Positions 1 to 14,700 of a stretch of 64,000 bases of DNA are shown piece after piece. Each line of letters starts with the position of its first letter. Positions within the stretch are counted from its first letter, which is position 1. The notes beneath the pieces were generated by a model. That model was not told where the DNA came from. It saw nothing but the letters and a program-made list of their open reading frames with translations, and did not search any database. The position numbers and the translations under genes were made by a program. This stretch comes from Uloborus plumipes (taxonomy: Eukaryota; Arthropoda; Arachnida; Araneae; Uloboridae), in NCBI GenBank assembly GCA_038373865.1, contig JAXGGA010005505.1, positions 1 through 64,000 of the forward strand. Direction: 5' to 3'.

Positions 1-1184
1 GAGGCGAGAGGTTTTCAACGAGTTTGTGCGATACTGAACTGACTTAACATTTAAAACATATTTCTAATTGTCGTATTGTGAAAACTTTTTAACTTTTAAA
101 ACATGAGAATTTCTTTAAACTGCTACAAAGAATTAATGGTTTTGAAAAATTCGTTACATCGATATTTTTAGTTTTTCATTTTCTATTTAAGCCTTTTAGT
201 ATCAAAACCTGCTTAGTTCATAATTTTTAAAAGTTTTTCTTTCGTAACAAGACGTACTGTTTGATTTTCTTCGGTAAAACCTAACGCATGCGTCAGGTCT
301 TCTCTGACAATAAGGGGAAGAATAATAAAAGGCATTTTGAGCCGTATCAAACAATGTGGAACGATGCTAATTTCAAATACATAGTTAAGTTGAATATGTC
401 AAAAGGATATAGCAAATGCGAGTTTTCAATTGAAAACTTCGGGAAGTAGTAATCACCCACACCCCATCTACCCTTTTTCATGTGGAACTGTTCGCGGGTG
501 CCAGGCGCGGTTTTCACGGACGAACAGTACTTTTTGGTTGATTCTATTATGCTATAAAGCGATTTGGAACTACTTCCTCGCAATCGAGTCAAAAACCCGC
601 CGCTAAAACTAGTTTAATTTAAAAATCAGCATAACTCAAGCTTCTACTGAACGACCACTGTTAAAACATAAGGGTAACAATCATGTTTCTACGGAAGGAC
701 TACTGTAAAAATAAACATAAGAGTAACTGATTTTGTTTTAAAATCAGCTCAACCTATACTTCTACTGAATGACTACTACAAAAACATAAGGGTAACATCA
801 ATTACGTTACTATAATACTGCCATGAGGAGGTAAAGAGCTGTATCTGCAGCAATGAGTTTTTGAGATATCAGAAAAGAAAAAAAAAAAAAAACACGCAAT
901 TTGATTTCATATTAACAGTAAGGAAATGTTGGAAATTCAAGTTTTTTTTCTAGTGTTCTATTTTTAGCGAAAGCCAGATAAGCAAGCGTGTACAATGAAG
1001 CTAAAGTACAAGAGATGACAAAAATGCAAAAAAAATGAAAAAGTAAAAATTTACAAATACTGGCCTATACCTTCAAATGGCATAATGAATTGCTTAATCA
1101 ACTCGATTTTTGCTTTACGGTATAAAATATACGATTAAATTGAGATACCCGATGAATTTCATTAGAATCCGAAAAGAAAATCAA
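1..1184. other. A+T-rich flank, no gene seen
   Basis: I see no supported exon or RNA gene here. The open frames are short and A+T-driven. If gene 1 has an exon before 2714 it could lie to the left of the window; I found no convincing donor ending in phase 0 in this stretch. The only structure noted is the imperfect tandem repeat at 618-802, listed separately. Confidence 0.5.
618..802. repeat. imperfect tandem duplication, ~120-bp period
   Basis: Two copies share AAAATCAGC, CTTCTACTGAA, and AAAACATAAGGGTAAC in the same order, starting near 623 and 739. A degenerate partial unit with CATAAGAGTAAC lies between them. This is a local tandem duplication with no coding content. Confidence 0.6.
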
Positions 1185-2335
1185 ACAAGAAGTTCTGTCA
1201 AGAACTAAACGAGCCTACTTTCCCGTTCTTCGACATCGGCATTCTAGCATCTGATCATTATTCTCTTGATTATCTAAGACTAAAAATTATGTCAAACATA
1301 CCTTTTTAGCACTTGAAGCTGATTTCTAAAAGCAAAATATACCTCTCTCATCAGATGAAATAGACACATAAAAAGTAAATAAATGAATAAATAAAGTTTT
1401 GTCGCACCTTTTAAAGAATGTAACTGTTACAGTTCTTCCGTAGAAAAATTCCTCAATTGTTTTCAAAAAAAAAAAAAAAATAAAAGTACAAAGTACATCA
1501 AAACGCATTTTATCAAAGAAAGAAAAAAAAAGAAAAAAAAAACTCGTCCGTTGATAAAATGTCTCGAATTTCACTTTTAATCCGTTGCCAGTTGTTAAAT
1601 ATAAATAAAGAATAAAATGCCCTAGTGAATGAAACATTTTTGTTACAAAAAAAAATCGTCTGCCAAAAATAATAATAATAATAATAATAAATTCAATAAA
1701 ACAAATGAATAAATAAACAAAAAATCGTCTGCACAGTCAGTCATTTTTTTTCGGACTGTTTACTCAAAAGTTATTAGGGGTGACAGCTTGCTTGAGCGGT
1801 TCAATGTTGAACGAAAAATTGTTCAAATCGGAAATGTAAATACGGGAATGAAGTATCCTTGAAAAGTTCTTTCCAACAAAAAAAAGTTTGTTCAAATCGG
1901 ACTGTTCATTAAAAAGTTAGTATCGCGGGACCGGTTATTTGAACGGCTCAAAGTTGAACCAAAAATTGTTCAAATCAAAAAATCAAATATGGGAATGAGC
2001 TGTACTCGCCGAGATCTTTCCAACAAAAAAAAGTTTGTCCAAATCGGAATGTTCATTCAAAAGTTATTAGGGGGGGGGGGGGGACAGACAGACCGACAGA
2101 CCGACAGACCGACACACAAATTCCCCATCTCAATACCCTACTTTCAAATTTTTAATTTTTCGATATTCATTTTACCTCTTTATTTTTTTAACTTGGCGAT
2201 ATTTTTTGGACTTGGCGATATTTTTTTTAACTTGGCGATATTTTTTGGACTTGGCGATATTTTTTCGATGCATTAAGCTACTTTTAATACTTTTTTCGTC
2301 TTTCTTTTATTTTTAACGGGAAAGTAGGCTAAAAA
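1185..2335 (+). mobile_element. Repeat P, copy 1 (unclassified ~1.1-kb element)
   Basis: It starts ACAAGAAGTTCTGTCAAGAA, followed by AGCCTACTTTCCCGT, and ends ACGGGAAAGTAGGCTAAAAA, so AGCCTACTTTCCCGT is an inverted near-terminal motif. The start can form a small hairpin (AGTTCT/AGAACT). Inside, in order, are an (AAT)n tract, about two units of a ~120-nt tandem repeat (GAACGGTTCAATGTTGAAC...TTCAAATCGGA), a poly-G run, a GACAGACCGACAG microsatellite and TTGGCGATATTTTT repeats. The tandem units give short open frames, but these are interrupted and differ between copies, so I do not call a gene. Three more copies are at 22992, 45607 and 53892. Confidence 0.75.
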
Positions 2336-2713
2336 GGACCACTCACTTAAAAACCTGTTCAGTCAAAGTTTTTCTCATAAGTAAATAACTGGACAATGCA
2401 GCTAGTTTATAAAAGAATAAAACGAAGTTTTGCACTAAAGGTAATTTAAACGAACTTAATTCCTTTGGAAAATCTAAGTGAGCAGAGCATGAAACAATTT
2501 TTGTCTTTCCTGTAGAATTAAAAATATATATATTAAAAAAAGAGCTGGTTTAAATATACTAAACGCTTAGTTTCTATGTCGCAAAAAAAAATCAACTTTA
2601 GGAGCTGGCTGCAAATTTTTTGATCTTGAAACTATTTGTATGTAGTCAAATTTGAACTATTGTTTGTAGTTTTTTTTGCAGTCCTAAGTATATTCATAAG
2701 TTACTTGTTTCAG
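2336..2713. other. probable intron upstream of exon A
   Basis: A+T-rich, ending in the acceptor ATAAGTTACTTGTTTCAG. No other feature seen. The frame upstream of exon A is open for 26 codons, but the open stretch starts with TTG rather than ATG and is the translated pyrimidine-rich tract. Confidence 0.45.
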
Positions 2714-2764
2714 GACTCTTTACCAGAGGTCGATTTTGCCAAGTTCAAAAAAGTCAACCATAGA
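2714..2764 (+). CDS. Gene 1 exon A (51 nt, phase 0-0)
   Basis: Acceptor CTTGTTTCAG and donor GTAAGT are both near consensus. The frame that fits downstream reads DSLPEVDFAKFKKVNHR. A second frame is also open, so the frame choice rests on agreement with exons B and C. Confidence 0.5.
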
Positions 2765-5700
2765 GTAAGTTTTGCACACTTTATTACATGTTATACGGGT
2801 TATTTTCAAAATTTGCTTACATTTGCTGTCCGGAGGTTAAAAAGACGATTTTGAAGCATAACTTATATTTTAAATTCAATGTGAACAATTATTTTCTGCA
2901 AGAAATACCCCCAAAAAAATTATATTACTCAAAAAATTATTAAAATTTATTTGTTTATTTTTATATAAGTCTTTAAAAATGAGAATCAAGGCAAAAACGC
3001 TTGTCCATTTCCAATTTTCACAAGTTCAACTATTTTTTTGTATACTTAATTGTATAAAAAAGTATATACAACAAATTATTTTTATATATTGACTATTAGT
3101 GTATGATATTCATAATACATATTGACAATAGTAATTTTTTTTCATTAAGAAATGTATGTATATATTTTGTCGGACAGTTCTTGTCAAGTCCATTACCTTA
3201 AGATTATTTGAGCTAAAAAAGGTATTAATTGTAGTCAAAAGATGGTAACACGTATTCAGTTAACTTAACAAACTAATGACGTAACTATTTCGTACCATTT
3301 TGTTTTCCTGAGTCGAGAGGTATTGTTGTGGCGTTTCGCACAAGATTTCTTCCAGGTGCGTATTTTTATTCCTTGTCAAGTCTGTTACAAAAGATTTTAG
3401 CATTAATTTTTACTTTTTCTTAACTTTTACCCCGAAATATTGTTCATTATATAACTCTAAGAAAATGCATATTGTTGTTCAATTTTTAAATTCGACAACC
3501 TAGCCATAATTTGACATTTTGGTTGAAATGTCAAGTCCGTTACTGGTCAAATCCGTTACCAAATGTCAAGTCCGTTACCATACAGTTTTTGATCAATATT
3601 TTAATGATCGCAAACATCGTTTTAAGCTTCAGGGACACAAATAATTTCAATTGAAGTTGGTTCTAGACGCTATGGTATAGTTTTAAAGGGAGATTTCATA
3701 TCGATTTTGTATGTTAACGGACGACAATTTTCCTTACAACTTACAGTTTTTCAACAGCATTTGAATACTTAATTATGCATCAAAGTGTACAACCACTAGC
3801 TTTTTCACACATCTAAAATATGTGACAAATCATTTGTTAGTGATTCTAACAAAAAATAGCAAGTTAAAAAAATTACTTAAAAATTCTGAAATGTAAGCAT
3901 ATGGTGAAAATGATCCATACATGTTATGTATCTAATAATATTTCTCAAGATAACATTCTAGTAAATTGACTATTTGCATTTTTGTAAAATCTCTTAATTA
4001 AAATTTACGAAACAGCTTTTTGTTTGATACTAACACCCCATGTAAACTAAGATCAAAATTTCGTATTCGTAATAAGAAAAATACATATTTCGTGATATGG
4101 GCTGCATTTTCATGCGATGCATCTCACTTGCATTTTTTCCCACCAGTGGTCAATTTCGAAAGATTGATATGTTGTTGTTGTCTTGTGCCAGTCAAGCTGG
4201 ACAGTTGGGTTGCGCTACTTCGCTTTTCCAACTGTACTGTCATTTGGTGTCCGACTTCCACAGTACAAACATGGCATAGGGGCCCATTTATAGGGTAGGC
4301 AACCTTTCACAGCCCAACAACACATTCACACAAAGAAAGGACAAGGACAGGGGAAAGAAAATACATCCATGCCCGAGCTGGAATTCGAACCCGGGACCAT
4401 TCCATCCGAGTCTTCTCTGGCCACTTCTGTGACCACTAGCCAAAATGGCCAGCAAAAGATTGATATCCTGCGTTACAAATATCAGTTATGTAATTAAGTC
4501 CTGTAATTTACCACGATTTTTCCCTTTCGTTGGGGAGTGAAAAGAAATTTCATTCCGATGTCAGGTAGTTATTTTCTTTTCGTTACTTCATTTAGCCTTT
4601 TCTTCGTACAAATAATATAATTTAAATAAACTGAATGTATACATAAGAAAATGTGAGAATGGGTAGAGCTGATAATGGATGAGAACTGTTCTCAAATCTT
4701 ATGTGCAGAATACTGCACAGTTGTGTGAATTGAACTTTTACAAAAACAATATGTAATAAGGCAACAGGAAATTATTTGGCGAAAAATTTGGTACCAACTC
4801 AGTATAAAAGTTACAAATAACGAAATCTCTATCGCAAAAGCAAAACCTTTTCATAAACGAGTGAAAATTGCTTGTTTCCGGTAATTTTTGAAACGTTCAT
4901 TGCATTGCATTTATTTTATTAAAAGACATTTATTTACCTAAAATTGCATTAGAACCTTCCCCATTCTGTTCTAAAATTTTATTTTCACCTGCCGCGAGAA
5001 AAAAGATCAATTATAAATGAAAACAAAATCACGACTCTTCTAAAATTGTTTTTTAGTTGTGACTTTGATTTTAATAACAAAAGAAGTTCTAAAAGTTGCC
5101 AAATTTCAGCGCACCAAAATTGAAGGGATGTACTATTACCAACTTTTTTCTTGAAACTAAGTTTGACAAAATTATAATGAGCTTTTCATAAAGTTCAAGA
5201 ATTTATCACGAAAAGTTACACTTGCATTAATACCTGAAACAACCCCTGATATTTCGGTAAAACATGATGTAATTTCCGTGATTTTTGAGTAATCAATAAA
5301 CTGTAACTGGAATGAATATTTGCTTGAATAGCTACGGAGCTGTGATGATCATTGTGGAAAAGATTGAAGATTCTCTCGGAAGTTACAACTAATCAAGGAA
5401 GTAGAGGCAAGGCTTACTGACTCGCAGCCCTCTCATACCAACAGCAGTCTAAGGACTCGAAATCAAATCAAATCAAGCTGTGATGATTGGACGGAAGCGA
5501 ATGAAATTTGCTCTACCAAATTTGAACTAGGCAACATGAAGCTTTTGCACAAGGGCACATACTTTCGTTCCGAGTAAAATTCTAAGTACTGTCGGCCCCG
5601 CTTAAATGAATACTGTCGGTTCCAAGAAATATTATTCGATTAAACAGGGCATTCGGTTAAACGGGGATCTTTAGCATTACAAGTATGGCATAGGTTCCGA

Positions 5701-8700
5701 GATATTTAATTCGTATAAGCGGGGTATTCGTTTAGCCGTTACCCGATTCAGCTGGGACGACAGTATCTGTTTTGTTCTTTTTCCGTTTCAAAAAATGTTT
5801 CATTAAAACTTAGAATTGAATATTAAAAATTTATAATTGTCAAAAAAAGAAAAAAATTCACACACGCTTTTTTAAAATGAAAAAACATAGCGCATAAAGA
5901 AATATTACTGACTGAAAAAAATCCCTGCAAAATGTGTGTGCTTTACTGGAAGTAAAATGTTCCCACAACATGCGATTTTGCTGAAATACAGTGCCTGCTG
6001 TGGATTCTTTTGTTAATTCAATATCATGTACATCAAGAAGAGCATTCCATACAAATATATATTTTTTAACTTCAAACCATTTTGAAAGTTGAAAATACCA
6101 TATAAACCTTTTGTAGTATTTTAGCTGCATTTTGTGAATGAAAACATCTTTTTTCAGCTTGCGATAGCGATTCGAAAGTGATAAATGAACTTTTATAGTC
6201 GTAGCAGAGCTATTTCACGGTTCCAAAATGATAAAGTACAGACAAGTTTCTAAAACAGTTCTTCCACTAATCGATAGATATCAATACCAGACATTCGATG
6301 AATCAGGTAACTATTTCTAGGTCAATGTTGCATTGAAAATTGTCCCATTGTGTCAATAAAAATGAGAGAAATTTGAAAGAATCAAACTAATACCAATTTA
6401 ATTACTTATTTTTAATTTAACGCATTAATGAGGTTTTCCATCTCTCATCTTAATTACGTAGAATAGAGGAGCGGATATAAATTTATAAATTGAGAATAGC
6501 TGTACTCAAAAACTAGCAAGATATTAGTTTTAAAAGAAAACAACTTGTTTGAAATATTATTCAATTCAGTATGGATGAACTCAAGGTTTGTTTACTTTTA
6601 ATGTGGCTGCGAGCCGATTCCTCGCCGTTGCAAAGGTCAAAAACGTAACATTTTTAGAAGCAAAATAGTTTTAAAACTGTACAAGTATTAATACGTTCAA
6701 AGAGCAAAAATTTAGCATTTCACTCGGACATTCTGTCCGTGCAGTTTAGCGTTTTTACTATATGGCATGGTTTTAGTTGACCGTAAAGCGAGTTGCAAAC
6801 CGATTGTGCACCAATGAAATCTTTCTTGCAGTACATTGCTGCATAAGTTTGACCGCAGTGCAATATGACATGGTTTTAGTTTGACTGTAACGAGGGCTGC
6901 AAACCGATTGTGCCACCGCCGAAATCTTTTTTGCAATACATTGCTGGTTTTTCATCACTAAACGATGAACCCTCGTGTTGCGAAATGCTCACTTACTATT
7001 TGTCATTGATTCTATCGTTGAACATTACTTTAATCCTGAGGACAATGATCTGTTCATTACCTGCGATGCAAAATGAAGCAAGAAGACTCTCCTTTTGGGT
7101 ATAAAGCGAAGCAAGATCCTGTAGCAACATATGTGACAGCAAAATATTTTGCATCTGTGACAGCTGGTGTTGATTTAGAATTGCAGTTCGGTTTCAATAT
7201 TCTGAATCCTGACTTTCAAAATGTCAATCTCTTCTTGGGAAGTTCAGTAAACAGAGCTGAGCTTCCTTCGCTATAGTACTGAAATGCTCACCCAACTCAA
7301 CTCATCACCCATAATACTTTTCCCAGGAATAAAAAAATGATTTTGAACTCAAAAAAAGAGCAAATAGCTATATCTTCAATTGTATTTATGATTCATTACT
7401 CATTTCAAGTCGGTTTAAAACTGGAGCTATGGACCATCAGTTGTACAAAATATCTAGCCTTTCTGATTTTACCATAGCGCTAGAGGGCGCTCTGGACCTT
7501 TGTCTACGCAAATTACCTCTCTGTTGCTTTATAACTTTTTGCTGTATTGCATCGGTTTATCGTTTGATGCTGTGATTCATAGCTGCCCCCATCGTATGTA
7601 AGGGCAATCGAGGAAGCCCTGAACATAGGACCAAATAAAACTGTATGTTTTTCAGATAGTCGTCTTCTTTGGTTTCATCAGTAGTGCTTTCAACTTTGGA
7701 ATGCCTCAGTACAGAACTCCAAAGTTGCCGATCTGCTTCTCACTAGAAAGTTGACGATAGTTTTCTCATTTTAAGTAATCCTGAGGAACTTGTATTACAA
7801 CAAATTCCGAAGATCTTTTGTTGCTGACTTTCGAAACCTTTTGAGAAGCTATTTGAACCCAAGGACATTTTTAGTCCAAAAGTCAGTGCACATATATTGC
7901 CACATAAAAGCATTTCCTTAACTAAAACAAGACAATAATTTTAATAAACAAAACAATGTATATTGTTAAATTGCTTATAAAATAAATAACTACACTCAAA
8001 AATTCAGATTCAGAAACTATAATCATTTAAATTCTTTCATCTGTACCGTCATCTGTATCGTCGCTTTAGAAAACAAGACTCATTATCGGATCTGCGTTGA
8101 AAAATTGACTTGGCTGGACTCGCTTATTTTTTTAATGGTCTGTTTATTGTTTTTATGGTAAAAAACCCTTGTGATTAGCTTTCTTGGAAGGAACGTGCTG
8201 CTATAGTAGGTCGAAGCGTAATTGTGTGTGGAAAATGCCTAAGTTACTCTTATGCTTGCAGAATAAAATGCAAATGCTGTTATAGGAGAATTCTTTGTTT
8301 TAGAGCTTAAGCAAAGAGTATGAGATGAAATGAGTAAGCGTTGATTTTATTCAAAGAAGTCTTTGGTACTGTGATTGAAATCGAGACGATTGACCATCCT
8401 GGGCTCATATTTGGCTTAACAGGCAGAGTATACTAACTGCCCCCATAAAGCTCTCGATTGCTAACAGCTTAAAGTGGGATTAAACACTAGAACAGAGAGA
8501 AATGTTTTTTTGATCTTATTGTTACTTTGGAAAAACATTCACCCAGAGTTAAGTATCGGACCCTGGTCCGTTATGCAGCAGGTTTCAATTCCTATGCCAA
8601 TGAACGGCACCTATTATGCTAGTTTAGATAGAAAATTCCGTTGAATCATATTTTTAAAAAATAACACTTTTGTTCTTTTTGCGATGCAAATTACTGTCAC

Positions 8701-11700
8701 TCAAATTGTTTCATAAGATATGTTTTGTTTATAACAAAGTTGCCTATAAATTAAAGTTGTTAGTTTCTTTTCGTTTTCATAGACAAGCTTTTTCTTATTG
8801 TTCCACATATATCCTCAGTTTTAGTTTCTTTTAGGATGATATGCGTTGGTTAAAATTTTCAATGACCCAATATTAGGTGATAATTTCATCGGAATGAACC
8901 AACATTGCCTCTTTGATTGGGTAACAAAGTCATTATTTTAGTACTAATATCCCAGAATCGTAGTTGTCATCGGGATTCCAAAATGGCCATTTAAAAGCAT
9001 TGCAAAGGGGAAGGGTTTACCTCCCTCAAAACCCGTCATTTTAGCTAGATTGCCGATTTAATATGCGAATTTAGAAATATAGCAGGACTGTTATGAATCT
9101 TTCCTCAGAAAGAATTCAAAGCACGATAATTAGGTTGTGTTTTACGTAAAGTTGGATTTGATTTTATCTTTAATGATTAGTGTTATTTCTCTTTTATCAC
9201 AATGTATTTGGTTTCCAATTTCAGTGAATAAACCATGTTGAAAATTTCCATCAGAATGAATAATAAATTAATATGCTTCTCTCAATACAGCAGTATTAGT
9301 CTAATTTCATTGAAATGACTGCAATTCTCTTTTGGAAATGTGTTATGTGAAATTGAACTTAGTTTCTTTTTCAGGTACTCGATTACCTTTTCTTTCCCGT
9401 ATCATATATGTTTACTGCAAGACACAACAACGCCCACCACACCAAGAAGTAATACGTCACAAATCGGTTGATTAATCATTTTTGACAGGCTAATCTTCAT
9501 CGGCGATATTTTAATTCCATCATCATCAAACATTTATTTTTCTTTATGCCCAAGCTGCCAATACTTTCGATTCCTTTTCCCAAGAAATTTCCCTATAATT
9601 CCCTTTTGGGGACAGTACTTCGAACACTTTTCCATGCATTTTCTTGTCTATTCAATTACATTAACATTGATCGATGTAGCAGTAGACTTCTATTGATTCC
9701 GAAAATTTTGCTGGTCAAGTTTTCTATGACAAAGATGTATTAAATCTTTCTTTATTGTAGCAACGATCCGTGTTTACAGTATTAAAAAAAAGTGACATAT
9801 TAAAAAGATTTCTCTCATGCTTTATGCTGCAGTAAAACCAGAATTCAATTTAGAAAACGAGAGTAGTGCCTTGCTCCAAAAGAGTTTCAACTCATTAAAT
9901 TTGGTCTTCAAAAGAGCGTTACTTACGTTTTCAGTTATTCAATTTTTCTCAGGCGAATATGTCTATAAGAGAAGATTTATTGATTCATTTTCATGGTATG
10001 GGATTAAGTTTTTAAAACTAAATTCATGTAAAAATTAATACAAATATGAAATAGGGTCTGATACATTTTTTGATATCGATTTTTCAAATTTTGTTCAATT
10101 ATTACGTATCACAATATAATTTCATGTTAAACAGTTGCCATTTTCCAATTGAATAGTGATTTCAAAACTTGCGTGAAGATACATTTTTCTACATTAAAGA
10201 AATATTTAATTCGAGATGTATCACTTTGGAACTACATCGGTCAAGTTGGTACACAAATGAAGGAATGGAGGAAAAGAATGGAATTTCTTACTATTGCACC
10301 TGTTGATTATTATTGTTTGATAATTTCTCTTCAATTTAATGCTGATTCCCTTCTATTTCTTTATTTTAAAAAGTTTTAAACGGTTTTATTTTCATGAGAT
10401 TAAAAAAAAGTTTAAACTGGTTTCGTATTTATGGAATACTAATATGACAATGTTCTTACAAAAATATGCTATTTATTTAAAACATGGACAAAACACATTT
10501 TTAACATGCAAAGTAACTTACATATTAATGCATCATTCATGGAGAAGTAAGTCACAAAGAAGGAGTAAGTATTAAGGAAGTGTAAACGGTGCCTAATAAG
10601 TAACAATTAATACGAATATGAAAAAAAAATACATTAAATGGAAAATTAGTTAAATAAAAATTTAAAAATAAAAGCAATTTGTGTGTTAAAAATATTTGAA
10701 AAGAGACTTGTTTTTTTCAAAGTATACGAAGGAAAAAAACAGGTGTGTCGTAAAGGCATTTCATAAAAGTGCAACTTTTGTATTGCAGGAAAACATTTTA
10801 ATTATTCATAAAGTACTTATGAATGGCATACATACAGTTCAGTCTCCAAATTAGTTTGGGAAATTTATTGGCAAGCCAACTTATATAATACTCTTATATG
10901 TTTTATTGTTTTTGGCAACAGTTAAAAAGAGGAAGTACTTTCACTTTATAATTCTTTTATTTTTCATTGTTTTTTGCAACAATTAATAACAACTTCGTCA
11001 CTTCTGTCACACAAAAAGGTAGCTGATCAGAATTTCAAAGACCTTACGTAAAAAGTTTCATTTCAAGAAAATAAAACATTAATAATAATAAATAAAATTA
11101 AAAAAATAAATAAAATCGTAGCGTTTAACTTAAGAATTTATATTTTATGGTCAAAGCAGTGAATGAAAGTTTTGCAGCTTTAGAGTTACTGCTACCGTAT
11201 TTGAAGTAATTCATGAATAATATAACTATTCGTTTCATTTTATCAGAAATAACTATTTAATTCAGCGCTAGAGAGCCCGCACTTCGTGTAATTCCTCGAA
11301 GCTATCCTTCCATAACACGAAATTCAAACATAACCCGAGCTGTTCAGTACAAATACACGTGCTTAACAGATTAAGATCTTTTGGTAAGACGGAGATTGTT
11401 CCTTTTCTGACAAAATTGATCCGCGGTCGTAAAGGGCGGTGTCACTTGAACATGAAAATTGCCAGAACCACTGACCTTCGATTTTACGACGTTTCGCGGG
11501 CGCCGCCCTTTCATCCAATCGTGTCCTACAATGTCCTTTTCATTCGCATATATTTAGTTTTAAACTAAATCGAATCCTTTCCCTTTTTGGTACAAAGCAT
11601 CGAATTAAGTAAAATGTCAGCTTTCTAATAGTTGTAACAAAACTACTTTTTTAATTAACGGTAATGAAGGTTTTTCTTTTTTGTCTTGCAAATTTGGATG

Positions 11701-14700
11701 TAACGACTGGTTTGCGGTCTGAACAAGAATTATACGGTTAAAACATTTTCCAGCTTTTTACACGGTGGATTAAGAAGTTCTCTTTACGCACTAAGTATAA
11801 ATATAGTTATTGAAGCTTTTAATTTTTTCCCCTTTTGTTTTGTTTTCTTTCTTTCTTTTTTAACAATCCATGAATGATGTGTTACGTGCAATATTCAGCT
11901 GTAAAAACCAAACCAACTTTGAAAAACTTTTCTTTAGCTAATGATCTAATAGTTCGGTGCATTAATGCTAGCCTTTTAAACTAAACTAAATATGAAGCTA
12001 CTGAAGACTTCCAATATGTTTTTAAAAATTATTGCTCATAAATTGTGGATTTTATTAAAGCTGTTTCTTCGTATGAATCGTGAATATTCTATTTGCTTTG
12101 TGTAGATAAAAAAATCATTAATCTCGCATTAAGGGTTTAACTGTGCATACTCTGCATTTCATATGAAGCATAGCTAACAAAACAATATATAAGAAGAAGT
12201 CGATAAAATGTTTTTGAATATAGAATAATGTTTTTAAACATATAAATCTATTTCTTGTGAATTTAATGCTTTAAAATATTTTGAAACATGAATATACTGT
12301 CGTCCCCGCTTAATCGGGTAACAGATAAACGAATACCCTGCTTATACGAATAAAATATCTTGAAACCGATGCCATAGACGTAATGTTAGAGATCCCCGCT
12401 TAATCGAATACCCCGTTTAATCGAATAATATTTCTTTTATCCCACAGTATTCGTTTAAACGGGGTCGACAGTACTTATGTCACAGAAGTTTGATGGAAGT
12501 GATTAAATAATGCAAACAATTCATAGAAATTAAAAATATTGTTGAATCTTAATCATGATTAATTTATTTAATTTCTCATTAATTAAAATAGTTAATCATT
12601 TTATTGATAAATTTTGAAGTAACATTTTGATCAAGCTAAACTTATTTTTAAGTGCTCTGTTACCGCAGTATTAAAAGAAACAACGGAAGTGCTTTAGAAG
12701 ACTTAATTTTCAACGTTTTCGTTTTAATTTCAAGTTAATTTTGTGTTGAGAAAAAAAACTCTTAATAGACACGCAGATTTGGTGCCAAAACCGTACTGAT
12801 AGTGCTAAGCTTATGTGAGCATAGTTTACCCTTAGTGTAATATTTTAGTAAACTTTAAAAATTTAAACTAATAGAAATAAATCAACTACAAGCTCAGAGT
12901 ACGATTTTTTAACCTTCTGCCTTTCCAAAAATATTTGAAGAGTTCTGGAAATTTTATTTTGAAAAATTTCACAGAAAATGTGAAGTTCAACATGATATAT
13001 AAACAATACTAAATCCAGTGAAAGCCTCCCCAAACATATGCTCCTAAGTCATATTGACAATCTTATAGCTATATAAACGTAATGGGCGTTATGACCAGGC
13101 ACGCTAAAAGTTGAAATCTTTGGGGAAAAACATTTTTTTCTTTTAAATTTACTGAATGATAAGGAATCTGCAAGCATAAATAACGTAATATCTAAAACAA
13201 AAATGTAAGAGATAGATATCTTTTTTCACCAAATTTATCGGATCATCAAAAAAATAAATAAATAATAATAATAATAAATAAATGAATAAATAAAACTAAT
13301 AACAAAATATATGTCAGATAAGAGTTTTCGGGAGATCATGATGTGATGACCATCCAGCACGCCATAGCCATCATCCATCCCTGGGAATGGTGGAGGTGTG
13401 GAGGGTCACGGTCACCCTTGTCGGAGTCACCATGACCCTCCACAAGGAAAGAAATTCTAATAGCACCATTGATCTGAGCAATATCTTCGTCCCATCGTCA
13501 GGCAATTTCCACACAATGGGATAAAGATAAAAGCTGTTATAAAACCATTTTTGATATCCTTCTAATAAACAATTATATCGATTTTCTGATGCGTCTTTTA
13601 AAAGACAGCAGCTTTTCTGGGGAAAATAACGCTGTTAAAAGGACTTTATTCCAGCTTTTCTGAAAGGAAAACTTTATTGTTTTACCGAAGTTTTATCATG
13701 TTTGTTACGAACAAGTTTGCGTGACAACCAGACGAAAAATGAACGCAATGTGATTGATGATATTTTACGTTGCCCTAAATATTGGCTGGAGAAAAAATCG
13801 TTAACTTTTCAAGTTCGCCTCTAATAGCAGTTGACCTTTTTTCTATTAGTGAAGAGACTGTTTTCAATTTTATTAATTGGTCAGTTTTTTAAATTAGATT
13901 GTAGTTTCAATAAATTTGTTCAAGAGAGAATTTCTTATATATGTGATTGTTGACAACATAACGGAAAAAACATAGCGTAAAAGAATCGAATAGGGGGCAC
14001 ATTTTGTTTTTGTCACCTACTAATGGCATGGTTATGGGGGAAAATAAATAGAAAGAGAAATAAAATTCAAGATTCTTGTACTAGGATTATATCAGCTTGA
14101 AAGCTTAAAACAAACATTTTAGCTATAAATTTCAATTTCGAACAAAAATCCAGAAAACGTTTGTTTACACGGGATTTCTCCTATAATGGAGTTTACAAAA
14201 ATACACTGGAAAACAAGTGTTATTTTAATTTCATAATTACATAAACTTCAAACAAATGATATTCTTTTTTTTCTCGATTACCAGCAATTCTATTTGAACC
14301 TTTAAAAAAAATTTTTTTTTTTTGATTTCAAACCTTCTGCTCATATCCTGAAGATTACGTTGCACATCTTAAGCACCTCATTCAAAGCATGAAAAATGGG
14401 GTATTTAAAATTTTCTAGTCAATACGTATGAATTTATAGTAGCAAAACTAGACAAGCATTCAAGTTCCATTTAAAAGAACATGAAAATTATGTCGATAAT
14501 CAGAAATTAAAACCCTATATTATTGTTCAATCACGTTTTCGAGTTTCCTTCGACAAAAAAACTTTCATAGTTGAATATGTGTTTATGATCTATATTTTTG
14601 GGCACCTTACCACATTTGGTAATATTCTGCTTCAACTATCAATGATCTTTTTCTCTCGTCGTTTTGATGACTTAATCTTTGTAGTTTCCGGCTGCTACTC

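Noticed and set aside
1989..2276. 95-codon frame in repeat P (and its equivalents at 25393, 45804 and 53911)
   Set aside because: It is produced by the tandem units and microsatellite of the repeat, and the frames differ and break between copies.
2636..2854. 72-codon frame with a signal-peptide-like start before exon A
   Set aside because: The start is TTG, not ATG, and the hydrophobic stretch is the translated T-rich acceptor tract; GTAAGT ends the coding part at 2764.
9375..9448. Possible gene 1 exon after CTTTTTCAG with a GTAATA donor
   Set aside because: Its 74 nt would leave phase 2 before exon B, breaking the frame needed by exon C; the donor is weak.
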